From NCBI GenBank assembly GCA_021613535.1, contig CP075496.1:5084001-5148000 (forward strand): a DNA stretch of 64,000 bases. Reading direction: 5' to 3'. A model generated the notes under the pieces. That model was not told the origin of the DNA, searched no databases, and saw nothing but the letters and a program-made list of their open reading frames with translations. The DNA comes from Adineta vaga. Lineage: Eukaryota > Rotifera. Each line of letters begins with the position of its first letter. Within the stretch, counting starts at the first letter, position 1. The position numbers and the translations under genes were made by a program. This document shows, one piece after another, positions 1-13,445 of the stretch.

Positions 1-585
1 AGACTTATGGAATGAATATTAACATTTTTCGTCCTTACAAATACACATCGGACCCGAATTAGTGTCTATATTTCTTCTTTTTGAATACTTTTCAGCTAAC
101 AAATTTTTCTCATAAATATGCAGGTTTTACATTTTTTCTTTGTAAATTTGAGTTGTCTTCTAATCAAGAGAATGAATGAGTAAATATTTTATCTTTTCTA
201 AAAGAAAAATTGATCGTTGAGATCTACTTATTTCAGCAAAGAATAAAATCGATGAAGTCTTTTTTTAATTCAAATAATAATCGAAAAAAAAGCCAACTTT
301 CTGTCTCTTTGATGTTCCAATACTTGTTTATTTTGATGACTAGATAGACGACAAAATAATTAAAAACAACCAATCAAACAAATAAAGTCTACTAAACATT
401 ACACACAACATCCATAATACTAGCAGAAAACCTTGTAGAAAAAAAAAAGAAGAAACTGATTGATCTCACTGTTAAAGAGTCATCATTAAGGTAAAAGAAA
501 ACGAACGAATGAAAACCTGAGAAAAACGAAATGAAAAAAAAAGAAAAGAAAATATAACATAAAATATGCAATTCTTGTATCCTAT
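1..585. other. 3' flank of the alpha1-like collagen gene
   Basis: AT-rich non-coding DNA downstream of the minus-strand collagen stop codon. A TTTATT (AATAAA on the minus strand) at 327-332 is the best polyadenylation-signal candidate, about 255 bp past the stop. I see no other gene in the stretch. Confidence 0.5.
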
Positions 586-3500
586 TTAAATTTTCTTCAG
601 TTGTGCGAAAAATGCGGATGGGCCACTAGGAGTTTGTTTAAATAGATTAGCATGACATACAGCACATCGACTAACATGTTGTCGTTGTGCACCTGATTTC
701 AAGGTTAATAATTTAGGCTTTTCGAAACCACTATACTCATCCAGTGTTGCTAGATAAAATGTCATCATATTAGGATAATAGTTGCATTGTGAATGATCTT
801 TGCAATGAAAATAAGGTCGATCATGATATTTTTCTAGACATGAACCAGGTGATTGTAAACTTTGTTGATCACCTCGACCACCATCAGCTGATGTAAATAC
901 AAAACTATATCCAGTCCATAAGAGATCATAACCTTCTGGACATGTTGGAACACGTTGTGATTGACTATGGATGGCAAATACAGGTGTTGGAGATTCACAA
1001 ACGACACAACGACTTAGATGATTAGGTAAATCACGTGGTTCAAATGGTGCCATACTTGATGACATTGGTTCATTGGTTGATAACCAATATGAATAATCAT
1101 TACGTGCTGCATAATGACATGAATTGCCGATATCACAAAATAAGAATGGCATTGCACTGAAACGACGTAAACAACTACCCGAACCACCTATTTTCGATAA
1201 AAATCAATTAAGCGATCTATTTTAGAAATCGTTTTCATGCAAAAAAAGAATATTTCTTACCAAGATCTTGATGGGCAGCATACGTATCACCTTGCATACC
1301 CATAAATGAATAACCATCTTGCATTTTTGTTGTTGAATATGGACATTGTGGTGTTGTTTTATCTTGACTATGTCTATAAATATAGATATAATAGATTGAC
1401 TTTTTCTTTCTGTCTTTCATGTATAAAATCATACCGTGCAAAAACGAATGAACCCTCTCCTGTGTCTCCTGGTGGACCTTGTGAGCCAGCAATACCTATG
1501 TAAGAGAAATCAAGATATGTATTAAGGATGCTTTTGTATTTGCATAAGAATGAATTACCTGGTGAACCTGGTGGACCATGTAAACCAGATCTAAAAATAT
1601 TAAAATTAACTAGAGTAAAAGAGATTACATTTGTAACTTACGCTCCAGGAAAACCAACATCACCGATTGAACCACGCGCTCCCAATGAACCTGGATTGCC
1701 TATTGAGAAGAAAACATAATCATTAATTTATTTGGAACTTGTTTATATCTTTTTTCTTGCAAACTAATAATTTACCTGGGCGTCCTGGGGAGCCAACTTG
1801 ACCTGGATATCCTTTTGCTCCAGGAAAGCCTGCTTGACCTGGTATTCCAGAACTACCTAGAGTATTGAAGAAGAAGGAATGGATGAAAATCTATTTCTCT
1901 TGATCCTATTTACTCACCTGGTAATCCTTGATTACCACGTTCTCCTTTAGAACCCGGTTGTACTATAGTCTATATATATATGAATCAAGTATATTTTAAT
2001 ATATAAAATTTATTCATTTTCATCTTACTTCTACACGAACTGCTTCTCCTTTAGGACCAGGTATGCCTGGAAGACCTGGTTTGCCGGGTAAACCTATAAT
2101 AACATTAGAATGTTAATCTTATTTATTTTACAAAAGAGAGAGAGAGAGTAAAATATACCTGCATCACCTAGTTCACCTTTACGTCCCGGAAGTCCTGGTA
2201 AACCTTAAATTGTCAAGAAAGAATAGAATAAGAGATCTTATCTCTATTCGCTTTCAAATAAATCTTACCTCCTGTGCCGGGTTCACCTCGTCTACCTGGA
2301 AATCCTGAATTGCCAGCTGGACCTGGTTGACCCTGAATACAAAACACAAATAATAATTCGATATGAGAGTATCGTTTCTTACTGGAAGTCCTTTTGAACC
2401 AGGCAAGCCTGGAGAACCTGGAAGTCCGTTTAATCCAAGAAGACCCGGTGCACCTTATCACGAAAAAACTTTTATCTTAAAAATAAATAAGTTTATTAAA
2501 CATACCAGGTGGGCCAGCTAAACCTGGTTTACCATCTCGTCCAGGAAAGCCAGGCGAACCTGGCCGACCTGACAATCCATCTAGACCGCGATCACCAGGT
2601 GCTCCTCGTCCACCAGCTGCTCCACGACCTCAAATTCAAGCAAACAAAACATTGATATAGTTGAAAAAGTCTAAAATTATATACCATCACGACCAGGTAG
2701 ACCAGGTATACCAACGTCTCCAGGTAATCCACTAGAAAGATAAAAAGACGAATATCATCAAGATCATGACTGTGTTAAAGAAAACTTACCGAGGACCTTG
2801 TTGACCTGGAAGTCCACTACGACCTGGATCACCCCGCATACCCGGTATAGAGCGACCTCCTAAAATTAGAATTTATATCGCAATTATATTGTTCCAAAGA
2901 TAATCTATTTAAAATAACATACCGCTTTCACCTGGAATACCTTTGATACCAGGACGTCCAGATAAGCCAGGATTTCCTTTTGATCCTGGTAATCCAGATA
3001 GACCTAAAATAATTCGAATGTAAGCAGACTAGCTAAATTATAAATCTAAACTCACCTCGTCGTCCTGTTTTTCCTGGAATACCCGGTAGACCTTTTTCAC
3101 CAGGTACACCAGGATAACCATCGCGACCTGAAAAATTATCAATAATCAATAGTTTATAATAGCAATCAAATTGTATTTGATCTCACCTGGTACTCCTGAT
3201 GAACCAATAGGACCTGGGAATCCCTGAAATGAAGCAATGTATAATCTATATTTTACTTGACGATGGTCAACTTACTGGGACACCTAAAATACAAAAAACA
3301 TCGATAAATTATTGAAAAAGTAATCAATATACGTACCCGCATCTCCATTCATTCCAGCAAGTCCAGGTAAGCCAGCTGCACCAACATCACCTGGTTCTCC
3401 TTTTGGTCCTGCGATAACGAATAATAGGAGGAAGTGAAATTTCTGCGTGGTATCGACTGTTCTTACCTGGTTCTGTTGCTTGTCCATCTCGACCTGGTTC

Positions 3501-6500
3501 TCCACTCATTCCTTTGGCACCCGGTAGACCTGGTAAACCAGGACGGCCAGAAAAACCCTATACAAGACAAGTCATGATATGAGATAAAGATACGAAGAAT
3601 AAAAGCTTCGCAATATGTACCTGATCACCACGAGGTCCGGCAAATCCAGGAATACCTATGTACAAAATAAGTTATATTTCATACAAATTGAGCAATTTGA
3701 TTGAATTGCTTACCGCTTTGACCTACTGAACCTTTCATTCCAGGTAATCCAGGAGCGCCACTTAAACCAGGTAGACCTATCAGAAATATATAATATAATC
3801 GATATATATCCACGTAAATATCTTTAATTTACCCGGAAGTCCAACAAGACCTGGTTGTCCTCGTGTACCCATACCACCAGGAAGTCCAGGCTGAAGAAAA
3901 CAAATAGAATATGATATATATCGTTATTAATTATTTCTTGTAAATTATGTCTACAGAAGTTCACTTACAATTCCACGAAATCCTGGGGCACCAGGTAAAC
4001 CAGGAAGGCCAGGAAAACCACGGTCACCTCGTATTCCTGTAATAGATAATCATTATCAAATGTCATTTTCGATCAATATGAACTTACCATTGATGCCTTT
4101 AAATGCGTCACCTAGTTCACCTTTCATGCCTGGTAAACCGGGACGTCCTATAAGAAAAATCAATTTTAGTTTCAAGTTTATGATCGATTATTGAAATTAC
4201 CGTCACGTCCAGGAAGACCTGGAGCACCAGGTGTACCTGACAATCTTAAAAGTAAGAAAATTACATAAATTCTTCAATTTGGAAAAAAGTTCTTTTTACC
4301 CGACATCACCAGCGAATCCTTTTGGTCCAACTATAAAATGAAAAAAAATTCCATATGATTGAACATCATTAATAGTAATACGTACATGGACCAGAATCGC
4401 CGGGAAGACCCTTAATACCTGGTAGTCCAACTTCACCAGATTCACCTAATAGAAAAAAAATTATAAGATATGCTGCTGGATTCCTGTCGTCTATATCACA
4501 AACGTACCCATTTCTCCCTTTTGACCTGGTTGACTGTAACCACCACCAAGACCTGGCTCTCCGACATCACCTATAGATGTAACAGAATAATTATTATGTT
4601 TTCTAATACATGAATTATTTCGAGAACAATAACTGACCTGGAAGACCTTTTGGACCTGGAAAACCTGGAAGGCCATTAGTACCAGAAACACCAGAGAATC
4701 CACCTATATAAACATACATTATTTGTATTATTCTTTTCAAAGAACTAACAGCTACTTACGTTCACCCGGTAAACCAGGACGACCTAGTGAAGAGAAAATA
4801 AGATGATTATTTGTTAGACAATCGTTAGAAAAGACTTTTTAACAATATTTACCTTTTTGTCCAATCAAACCTGGATAACCATCTAAACCATTGTCACCAC
4901 CTAATTTAATTCAAAACGAACGGTCTATAAAATAATATATACAAACTATGCATGCATTCATACGTTCTCCTGGTTTGCCTTGAAAGCCAGGTAAACCATT
5001 TTGACCTGGACGACCCTATTGATAAATATATATATATATGTACTAGTAAATTCTTTTGTCTGATGTAAACTTACAGCATCACCAGGTAAACCGCGAAAAC
5101 CAGGAACACCAGGTTTACCCGGAGGTCCACCGATACCAGGAGCTAAATAAGATTGAATACGACATTATAGTTAGGAATAAAAGTTCATGAATAATTATTT
5201 ACCTCCGGCTCGACCACGAGCACCAGGCAAGCCGACATCTCCCCATAAACTAGGTACAGTACCTCCTAAAAAAAGTATTTGTCATGATTTTTATTGTCAA
5301 GTTGATATAATATAAATATACCTCGTTCTCCTTTTGGTCCTTGTGGGCCTACAGCTCCAGGTAAACCATTTAAACCTTAAATTATAAAAAAATGGATACA
5401 CACACGAAATAGAGTCAAATGTGAGGTATTTACCAGGATTGCCAGTTAAACCACGTGGACCAGGCAGACCCGCTGAAAAAATAAATGAATCTATAATCAG
5501 ATGAATTTCTACATAAATAGCTTACATTGTCCTGATAAACCAGGTAAGCCACGTGGACCAGTAACACCTTTAGGACCTGAGCTACCTGGTGGTCCAGAAG
5601 TTGTTGCTATAGCAGTTTCACCACGTTGCCCCTATAGAGAAGTAAAATAATACAAATGATTATAATTAAAATTAACTTGAATTTACCTTAGTTCCAGGTA
5701 TACCAGGAAGACCAGCTTGCCCATTCATTCCTGGAAGGCCAGGTCTACAAACAAAAAAAGAATACACGTATACGAGTTATTTAAAAAAAAGTTTTATTAC
5801 CGTCCATCAACACCTGGCCGTCCATCCATACCCGGATAACCTGAAAGAAATTAAATAGATAGACACTTGATCTATCTCATGGGCATACTTTACCTTTAAC
5901 ACCATTTTCGCCTAAATGAAAAGATAAGAATTATTTTAATATTGTGATATAAATATAAGTGAATTAACTAACCTGGTAATCCAGGAAAACCAGCGCGACC
6001 ACTATCACCCTATAATTACATAATAATAAAAATGATTAAATTGCAATAAAAAACAAATAATTATAGTATGATCATTACCTTTGCACCTGGATAACCATTT
6101 GCGCCAGGAATACCATCCCGTCCAGATGGACCAGGTGTTCCAGGTTGTCCAGGATAACTAGAAGAGAAAAGAGTCGAACAAATTAATACGAGATATGAAA
6201 TCTTACCCAACGTCACCTGGATATCCTCTGATGCCTGGTGCGCCAGGTGTAATCAATTGTACTGGAGCATCTTCACCAGATGGTCCCGGAAGACCAGGTC
6301 GTCCAGTTTTACCTTCTGGACCGCGTTCACCTTGTTCACCACGTTCTCCACGAGATAACAGTTGACCTGGTGGACCTGGTGGACCGTGTGAACCTATCAA
6401 TAAGAAATTCAAAAGTGTTCTTAGACTTCCTATTGCCATGAAAATGTATGAGAGAAAAAGAGAATCAACGTACCCTTCGGTCCTAACACACCCGGAGATC

Positions 6501-9500
6501 CTTGCCGTCCAGTATCACCTGTAAGGCCCTATTTAAGAAAAAGAACACATTCTAAATAAGTAGATAAATGTAAAAATTAGATGACATACGCGTGCACCAG
6601 GTAGACCAGGAACACCATCGTAACTACAATGAAAAAGAAAAAATTTCAATTATATATACATATTTACGTCATCTTATTTTTATTGAATTCATACCCATCA
6701 CGTCCATTGATACCTGTTTCCCCAACATCACCACGATATCCTTTTACTCCAGATTCACCAGGTGCTCCTCGACGACCTAGAAAAAGATAATTTGAAAATA
6801 AAAATTGATCAAAATCAATCATTTTTACCTTTGATACCGTCGGCACCAATCATTTCTCCTGGTTCACCTTTACGTCCTGGTAAACCTGGATAACCATCTC
6901 GACCCGGCAGACCCTAACACAAAAATTTCTCAATGTATTATATATTTTAAAATAGTTGATTATTTACCTCAGGTCCTGGCAAACCATCTGATCCAGGAGG
7001 TCCACTCAATCCACTATCACCTTTTTCGCCTAAATTACAATAATATTATGGTATACGATACTGAAGTATATCAAGAAAGATTAACCTCGAAATCCAGGTG
7101 CTCCATTCAACTAAAAACAGAAGAATATCATAATAACATATTCTTAGAGAATATAACAAATAAATACTTACTCCAGGTCGTCCACGATAACCTTGGCCAC
7201 CGCGATCTCCTTGAAGACCAGCTACAGCTGGCGGGCAAAATCCACAACCACCAGGTTCACCTTGAAAGAAAAAGATTTATACCACAATCTGCTCAATCCT
7301 ATTCTATACGAAATTACTTACCAAGATCACCTTTAATACCAGGAATACCTAAAACATAAAATTAAATGTTACTCGGATGTTCATTATATATTAATATCCA
7401 AAACATACCGGGAAAGCCTGGTGAGCCAGGTGGTCCTGTTCGGCCTGGGTATCTATAACATTCAAATATTGTAGAAAATTTGATTTCTATTAGAATCTAA
7501 AATATTTACCCTTGTGGGCCAGGCGGACCATATCCTTAAAAAAAAGAAATGTATGAGTTGATACAATTCATGAGTATAAAATTAAATATTTTTTACCTTG
7601 AAACGGTCGATAACTTGCGTCGCCAGGTAGACCTTTAAACAAAAAAATATTATAGATATATGTCTATTGATTTAATATCATTATTACCTGGTGGACCAGG
7701 TTCACCCATATCACCTAATGGGCCAGGTAATCCAGGATCTAAATTGCAATAAATAACATGCTATATGTTCGATATTTAGAAAGATCAACTTACATCCGGA
7801 ACGGCCAGGAAGACCGTTGTTTCCACGTGGTCCTATATGAAAAAAGTGTTATTTGTATGAAAACACAAAACAATATATATACCATAGGTTTCTTCACCCG
7901 GTAATCCTTTTTCTCCATCGCCACCTTTTTCTCCAGGCGTACCTAAATTAAAATAATGTTTACGAGATAAAAAAAAACTAACAAAAGAAAAACAGAAATC
8001 ATACCAGCAGATCCTGGAGATCCAGGTCGACCAGGAAAACCTGAATAAAAAGAGAATATGAATATTCAATTAAAAATAAACATTTGTTTACATACCATCA
8101 GAACCTCGATCCCCCTTTTCAGCATCTGCTGTTTCTCCCATTGGACCAGGTCGACCAGGCAAACCATAATCACCACGTTCACCTTTGATACCTTCGCGAC
8201 CTGAGAAAAAACGAATGGTGAATTCTTATTTATTCATATCTTATATCCTATTACGCACCAGGAAAACCAGCAGATCCAGGATAACCATTTGGTCCAGCAT
8301 CACCTGTCATTCCCTATAAGACATTAGAAGAACGATGAAAAAACTGTTTCTTCCACAAATATAAACATGTAATACGTACGGGATAACCTGGTGGTCCTGG
8401 AAGTGGTCGAGCACGTCTACTACCATATGTCTATAGTAGATATTAAAAAAAAGAATACTTCAAAAATCTATATTTTTATTTTGTTACGTACATTTGGACC
8501 GTTTTGACCGTGATCACCTCGTTGTCCTTTCATGCCAGGATATCCAGGTTGACCAGAGTCTACAATAGGAAAAAAAGAAACATCTTATTTTCGAATAGTG
8601 TAATGATGTCTATTACTTACCACCAGGTAGACCATCATTTCCAGGTGGACCAGGTGGTCCTAAATGTAGAGAGAAGAGAAAAAATTTGTAAATATGGGAC
8701 ATACATATATAAACATTAAAAACTAACCGCCAGCACCCTTTATGCCATATGGCCCTTGTGGACCTTCTTTACCCATTTTACCCTTATTTTAAAAAACGAA
8801 TAGATTAATTTTTTACATTTTAATATTCATTTACCTGTGATCCAGGCGCACCAATATCACCTTTTTCTCCTTTAGAACCTTGTAAACCATCGATACCCTA
8901 CAATAATCAACTCTGCTATGTGTTTCACATTCAAAAACGAATATATATATTTACGAACCAAATAACCAGGTTGACCACGATCTCCTCTATAACCTCGATC
9001 CCCATCTGGACCTCGTAGACCAGGTGGACCTTGGACATTAGTAATACCTTGAAAAAACATAATATAATTGTTTTTATCATTAAAGTTTATTTTCATTCGA
9101 TGTGAATATGAAAAAAAAAGATGTTTTGTTCTAATTTTATTCCTTAAAATTGTGAACTAATAGAGTTGTAAAGAATAATTCAATAGGACATTTATACATA
9201 CCACGTAAACGACCGTATGACATGGAATCAACTGGTGTAGGAGCATTGTCACCTTAATTATAAGAGATTCAATGTAAAATAGTATTTTTTTTATTTTATT
9301 TTTTATTATCATACCTGGATCACCACGTTGACCTATAAGATAACGAAAGAAAATTTTATGAAAACGTACGATTAGATAGAATTATAATTTCTTCTTATAC
9401 CTTTATTACCATAACTTGTAGGGCCATCTTGACCTGGAAAACCTGAATCACCTTTTAGTCCAGGTAGACCCTATTATGATAATAATCAATGAGTATTTCA

Positions 9501-12500
9501 TATATAAATAACTCATAAAAGACTTACATTTGCTCCTGGTGCTCCTGGTGAACCTGGCAAGCCAGGTGTACCGGGAGATCCAGGCCAACCCTATCAATAC
9601 AAAAAGAAATCAGCATGAAAGGTATTTTCTTGTTTATTTCAATTTACCGGAACACCTGGACGACCAGGTAAGCCAGGATCACCTCGTGGTCCTGATACAA
9701 TACCATTAAGACCACCTGCATCGCCTGGTTCACCCTAATTTAATTATAAGAATAATTAATAAATGAAAGGTTAATAATCAAGTAACTGACTTGTTCACCA
9801 TTTCGACCTGGTGAACCAGGAGCGCCCGGCATGCCATCTAATCCCATATGGCCATCATCACCGGACTCACCCTATAATTAAATGATACATTCAATTAAGA
9901 AGAATTAATAATTTCTTGATCATGTCTCTTCATATATATATATATATATGTTTATTCTTTGTTTAGAAAAAAATATTCCTAGTAGGTTTTTATAATCAAA
10001 GAAAGTTTACATGATACTAATATTATTCATTAATTTTCTGTTTATTATCCAAATGAGATTTTTCCTTTCGTTATTCTCTTACGATCAATTGATAAATGTG
10101 AACATTTTGATCTTTGTCTATTCATATTCTCGGTAAAGGTTACAAGATACATAATCATTCTATCTGACCAACAGATACTTCAAAGTTGGACACAAAGATA
10201 GATAGAGTATCCCCAATTGTATAGTGTTATCCATATCAACCATAATCTTCTCTATTACATACATACATATATATATGTATATATAAAATACATCTGTATG
10301 AATAGTGCCGGAGTGAAGAAAACCTAAGGGCATTGATTTAATCAATCTTTAGTTATAACGATAGGATAAGACAGACACATATCAGTAGACCTTGATCTAT
10401 GACTAAATATTGATAGTTTCCTTTCTCAATCTTTTTCAGTCTCAATCACGTCGTTCTACAATTTCTTTTTGATTATTCAATATAAAATGATTAGTTATAA
10501 ACAAAATTTGATAGTCTAAATGGAACGATGGATGAGTTCAAATGAAATGTGAATGTTGATGATATTAAGGATCAATTACACTTTTGCACTAGACTACTTC
10601 ATCCATTATTTGTTTTATTAGTTTGTTCCAGAAGATTTGTTAATCATACTGATTATCATTTCTATATAGCGCTTACGTTGATTCAGCTTCAATATTACTC
10701 GCCTATTTATTACACAACGATATTACGTCATCTAAACATATCTATGTATACATACACATTCTCTCTCTCTCTCTCTCTCCATATCATTCTTAGTAGAATA
10801 AACGTATCACTAGCAAGGAAAATTCTCGTTATATATAATGTGTTAGCATACCATAAAAAGCACTCATCATAGAAACTGTTTACAACATCCATAAGCTTGT
10901 CGCAACATTAGTTGTCTATGTGCACATTTTTCTTTTCTATTCATGTACATATCCATTCGGCATTATTATGAAAAGATATTTGCTTATAGATACTAATACT
11001 AATGACGACAGTTTCTATTTATATACATGACTCAGAAGTCAAAGACTTGTTACAGCTGCTAAATATGACCTCATTTTCTATAAATATCTTTTTAGTCATC
11101 CATATGGATATATATATATATATATGTATTTATATGTCAATCATAAGAACGTACTACAACATAAGAATTAGACCACCAAGGTCATCTGCACGATAGAATG
11201 ATATTGTATAAAAAATGACAAAAAAAGGAACAAGTAATTGTTTATATAATAGTCATATTCGATCTTTTCTATCTATCCATATCACAAAAAAGAAAAACCA
11301 AGGTCTGATGTACTATGATAAACTTAGATAATTGGATCGTTGGGGTCGTCTGAGTATGAAATATGGTTAATTTTATGCCGATAGGAAATCGTTGGATAAA
11401 AACCAGTGACAGACAGGAGTAATTATGATTTTCATTTATCCTTACGTCAGACAATTCCTATCAAGGATATATGATTGACTTTTCTCATTTATCTCCAAGA
11501 CAAGAAGAAGGAAAAGAATGTTCGTTTTTTTCTCATGTGATAACAGTTCATGTGTACTGGCCTTGGTTTATTTGTGGTCAAAGCTTATCTCATCAGAATG
11601 TTGGAGAATGAAAGAGCAGAGAAAACGTAAACTATGCTCGGTAATATACAGTAAATGTATATGCAGAGACATTTTGCTCGATTACATCTATCAGTTTCTC
11701 TTTACCTTGCTTCCATTACAACCTGGCACACCAGGAATACCACGTGGACCAATGGCACCCGCTTGTCCAGGAAAACCATTTTGACCATCAATAGGCAATA
11801 GACCATCATCACCCTATTTATTTAGAGAAACAGAAAAGAAAGAAAGAAAGGATGAATAAGAAATCTAATTTGAGAATGATTGATTGATTATTATTTACTC
11901 GTTCTCCTTTATTACCATATTGACCCCGATCACCTTTTTCACCAGATACACCACGATTACCTGTTTTACCAACTGGACCTTTAACACCACGATCTCCTGG
12001 TATACCTGGAAAACCTTGTGGACCTAAACAACAACAATAAAGAAATAAAAGAATACATTAGATAAACATTGTATAAATAAATGTTTGTAATGTGTTTCAG
12101 CTGTATTAAATCAATAAATAACTTACCAGTTATACCCATTGCACCCTTTCCAGGACATTGACAATCTCGTCGTGGACCACAACCTTTACATTCAGATCCT
12201 TGAACATATGTATCACTTGGATTATTTTGTGAAGATTGTGATGGTGGAGGTTGGGGATATCGTTGACGTTGATCATAAGGATATTGATTATATTGTCTCT
12301 TTACTCTGGTATCTTTTAAACCATCTTCATTTTGAGCCTATATATAGATATATATAAATCAAATTTAATAAGAGAAAAAGAATGATTCATTGATATAAAA
12401 CACAACTTTGTTCCTTCTTTTTATTGTTATACTTACTGTACGAGTTTCAATTTGAGTAAGAATGAACAAAAATACAAAAAGACCGACGATGAATGGCCTC

Positions 12501-12514
12501 AATAGCGAAACCAT
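586..12514 (-). CDS. COL4A1: Type IV collagen, alpha1-like chain
   Basis: Network-forming basement-membrane collagen. The start at 12514 opens a signal peptide ([18 protein letters not shown]) in exon 1 (12437-12514). Exon 2 (12127-12337) encodes a Pro/Gln/Tyr-rich segment and then the 7S cysteine cluster ([12 protein letters not shown]). The body is a long interrupted Gly-X-Y domain in dozens of short exons, with a conserved-looking GCNGSKG motif near 11725 and a CGFC pair near 7232. NC1 is encoded by exons 1435-1496 (end of the helix), 1261-1373 and 586-1187. It has both C4 repeats, including [29 protein letters not shown] and SPGSCLEKY, and resembles vertebrate alpha1 more than alpha2. The methionines after STNEP and the lysine in LTLKSG, the type of residues joined by the sulfilimine crosslink, are present. 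About 19 residues follow the last cysteine. Single exon boundaries in the helical part were read by eye. Confidence 0.93.
3276..3283 (-). other. 8-nt microexon of the alpha1-like collagen
   Basis: On the minus strand TTTTAG precedes and GTAAGT follows the eight bases GTGTCCCA. The upstream exon ends in a lone G (GAT GCG G, then GTACG) and the downstream exon starts with a full GGA codon. Joined, they read Gly-Val-Pro Gly-Phe-Pro, which keeps both the frame and the Gly-X-Y register. Skipping the exon would break both. Read from sequence; no transcript evidence. Confidence 0.75.
9872..11705 (-). other. 1.8-kb intron in the alpha1-like collagen
   Basis: All other introns of this gene that I read are below about 120 nt, but this one is 1834 nt. 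The upstream exon ends Gly-Cys-Asn-Gly-Ser-Lys and then GTAAAG at 11705. The next exon begins at 9871 with Gly and resumes the repeat. It holds TA- and TC-rich runs (around 9935-9950, 10761-10778 and 11107-11125) and no collagen-like or other convincing coding sequence. Its place near the 5' end suggests a regulatory intron, which is inference. Confidence 0.7.
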
Positions 12515-13445
12515 CGCGCGCGCGTGCGTAGTCAAACACGACACACGAAATTCAACAATCAATCTGAAAACTTTAAGAAGAAAAAGAATGTCAACATAAT
12601 TATAAAACATGTGAGAAACCAATTCTTTCTCTTGTTCAATTTTTTTTACATCTAATTCTATCTTCTACTAAAAGTAAATTTAAAATAAACAAGAGAAAAG
12701 ATATATCTGTCTGATTTTTTATCTCTTACTCAATGTGTTTTTGACACGTTTATATAAAACATGTTCATTTCGTAGTAAGTTGATAACGGTACTAGTAGTA
12801 ACGGACAGTAGTTCGTCCGAAAAAAACTAGTTCGAGCTATACAATATGGTTTTTTTCTGTTCGCTCTCATTTTCTTCTATTTCTCTCTCCCTCTTCCATC
12901 CTTGCTCTCCATTTTTTCTCTGCCTTTTCGAGGAGGGAGAGAAAGCGAACGTATATTATAGGAAAACTCAACGATAATGGTCGTGGTAGCAAATTACGCA
13001 GGGCGTATGTTCATATGTAAGAGAAGAAAATGTCTTATGTATATATATATATATACGTATGTAATATTATGTATGTTATCAGTCTCACTACTAGAGAGAA
13101 GCAGCAAGGCACAGTCGATATTCATCTTTCACCGAGAGGGAATAGAACAAAAACCGCATTCTTCTGGTTGGTAGATTTAAGTGTCATCTCTCTTCTCTTA
13201 CTCTCTGTCTCTCTGTCTCTCTGTCTCTCTTTCTCTGAATGCGGTAAGACGATTGATATTATTGTACCAAGGAAAAAAATAGTCCAGTTTCTACGACATT
13301 GGCACTTTTTTTTTCTACATCTCTTCGCAATCGATCTTCACTCGTTTGTTGTTGTAGATCAAACGACAACGACGATTTTAATACAAATCTTGTAGCCGTC
13401 CGTCGCCGCCCGATCGCGCGTGACCATAGACAGGCCATTGAAAAC
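12515..13445. promoter_or_regulatory. Shared bidirectional promoter and 5' UTRs of the collagen pair
   Basis: This 931-bp stretch separates the two divergent start codons, so both promoters and 5' UTRs must lie in it unless non-coding first exons sit elsewhere. A symmetrical TATA-like palindrome, TTTATATAAA at 12749-12758, could serve either strand. A CG-rich CGCGCGCGTG run lies just 5' of the minus-strand ATG. Pyrimidine-rich DNA fills 12860-12915, and a CTGTCTCT tandem repeat lies at 13201-13236. Head-to-head COL4 genes with a shared promoter are known in vertebrates. The element assignments are tentative. Confidence 0.6.
13201..13236 (+). repeat. CTGTCTCT tandem repeat in the collagen promoter
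   Basis: About four units of an 8-bp pyrimidine repeat, CTGTCTCT, decaying to TTCTCT at the 3' end. It lies about 210 bp upstream of the alpha2-like start codon, probably in its 5' UTR or core promoter. Confidence 0.7.

Noticed and set aside
6203-6439. Collagen-like open frames read as separate small genes (here and at many other places in 586-26809)
   Set aside because: They are single exons of the two large collagen genes read through into introns; splice borders and Gly-X-Y register join them.
10549-11196. Small open frames inside the collagen intron
   Set aside because: Composition follows AT-rich and TC repeats; no domain, signal or splice support.
13299-13445. An upstream in-frame Met for the alpha2-like collagen
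   Set aside because: It would add 49 Arg/Asn/Ser-rich residues before the signal peptide; the Met at 13446 gives a normal n-region.
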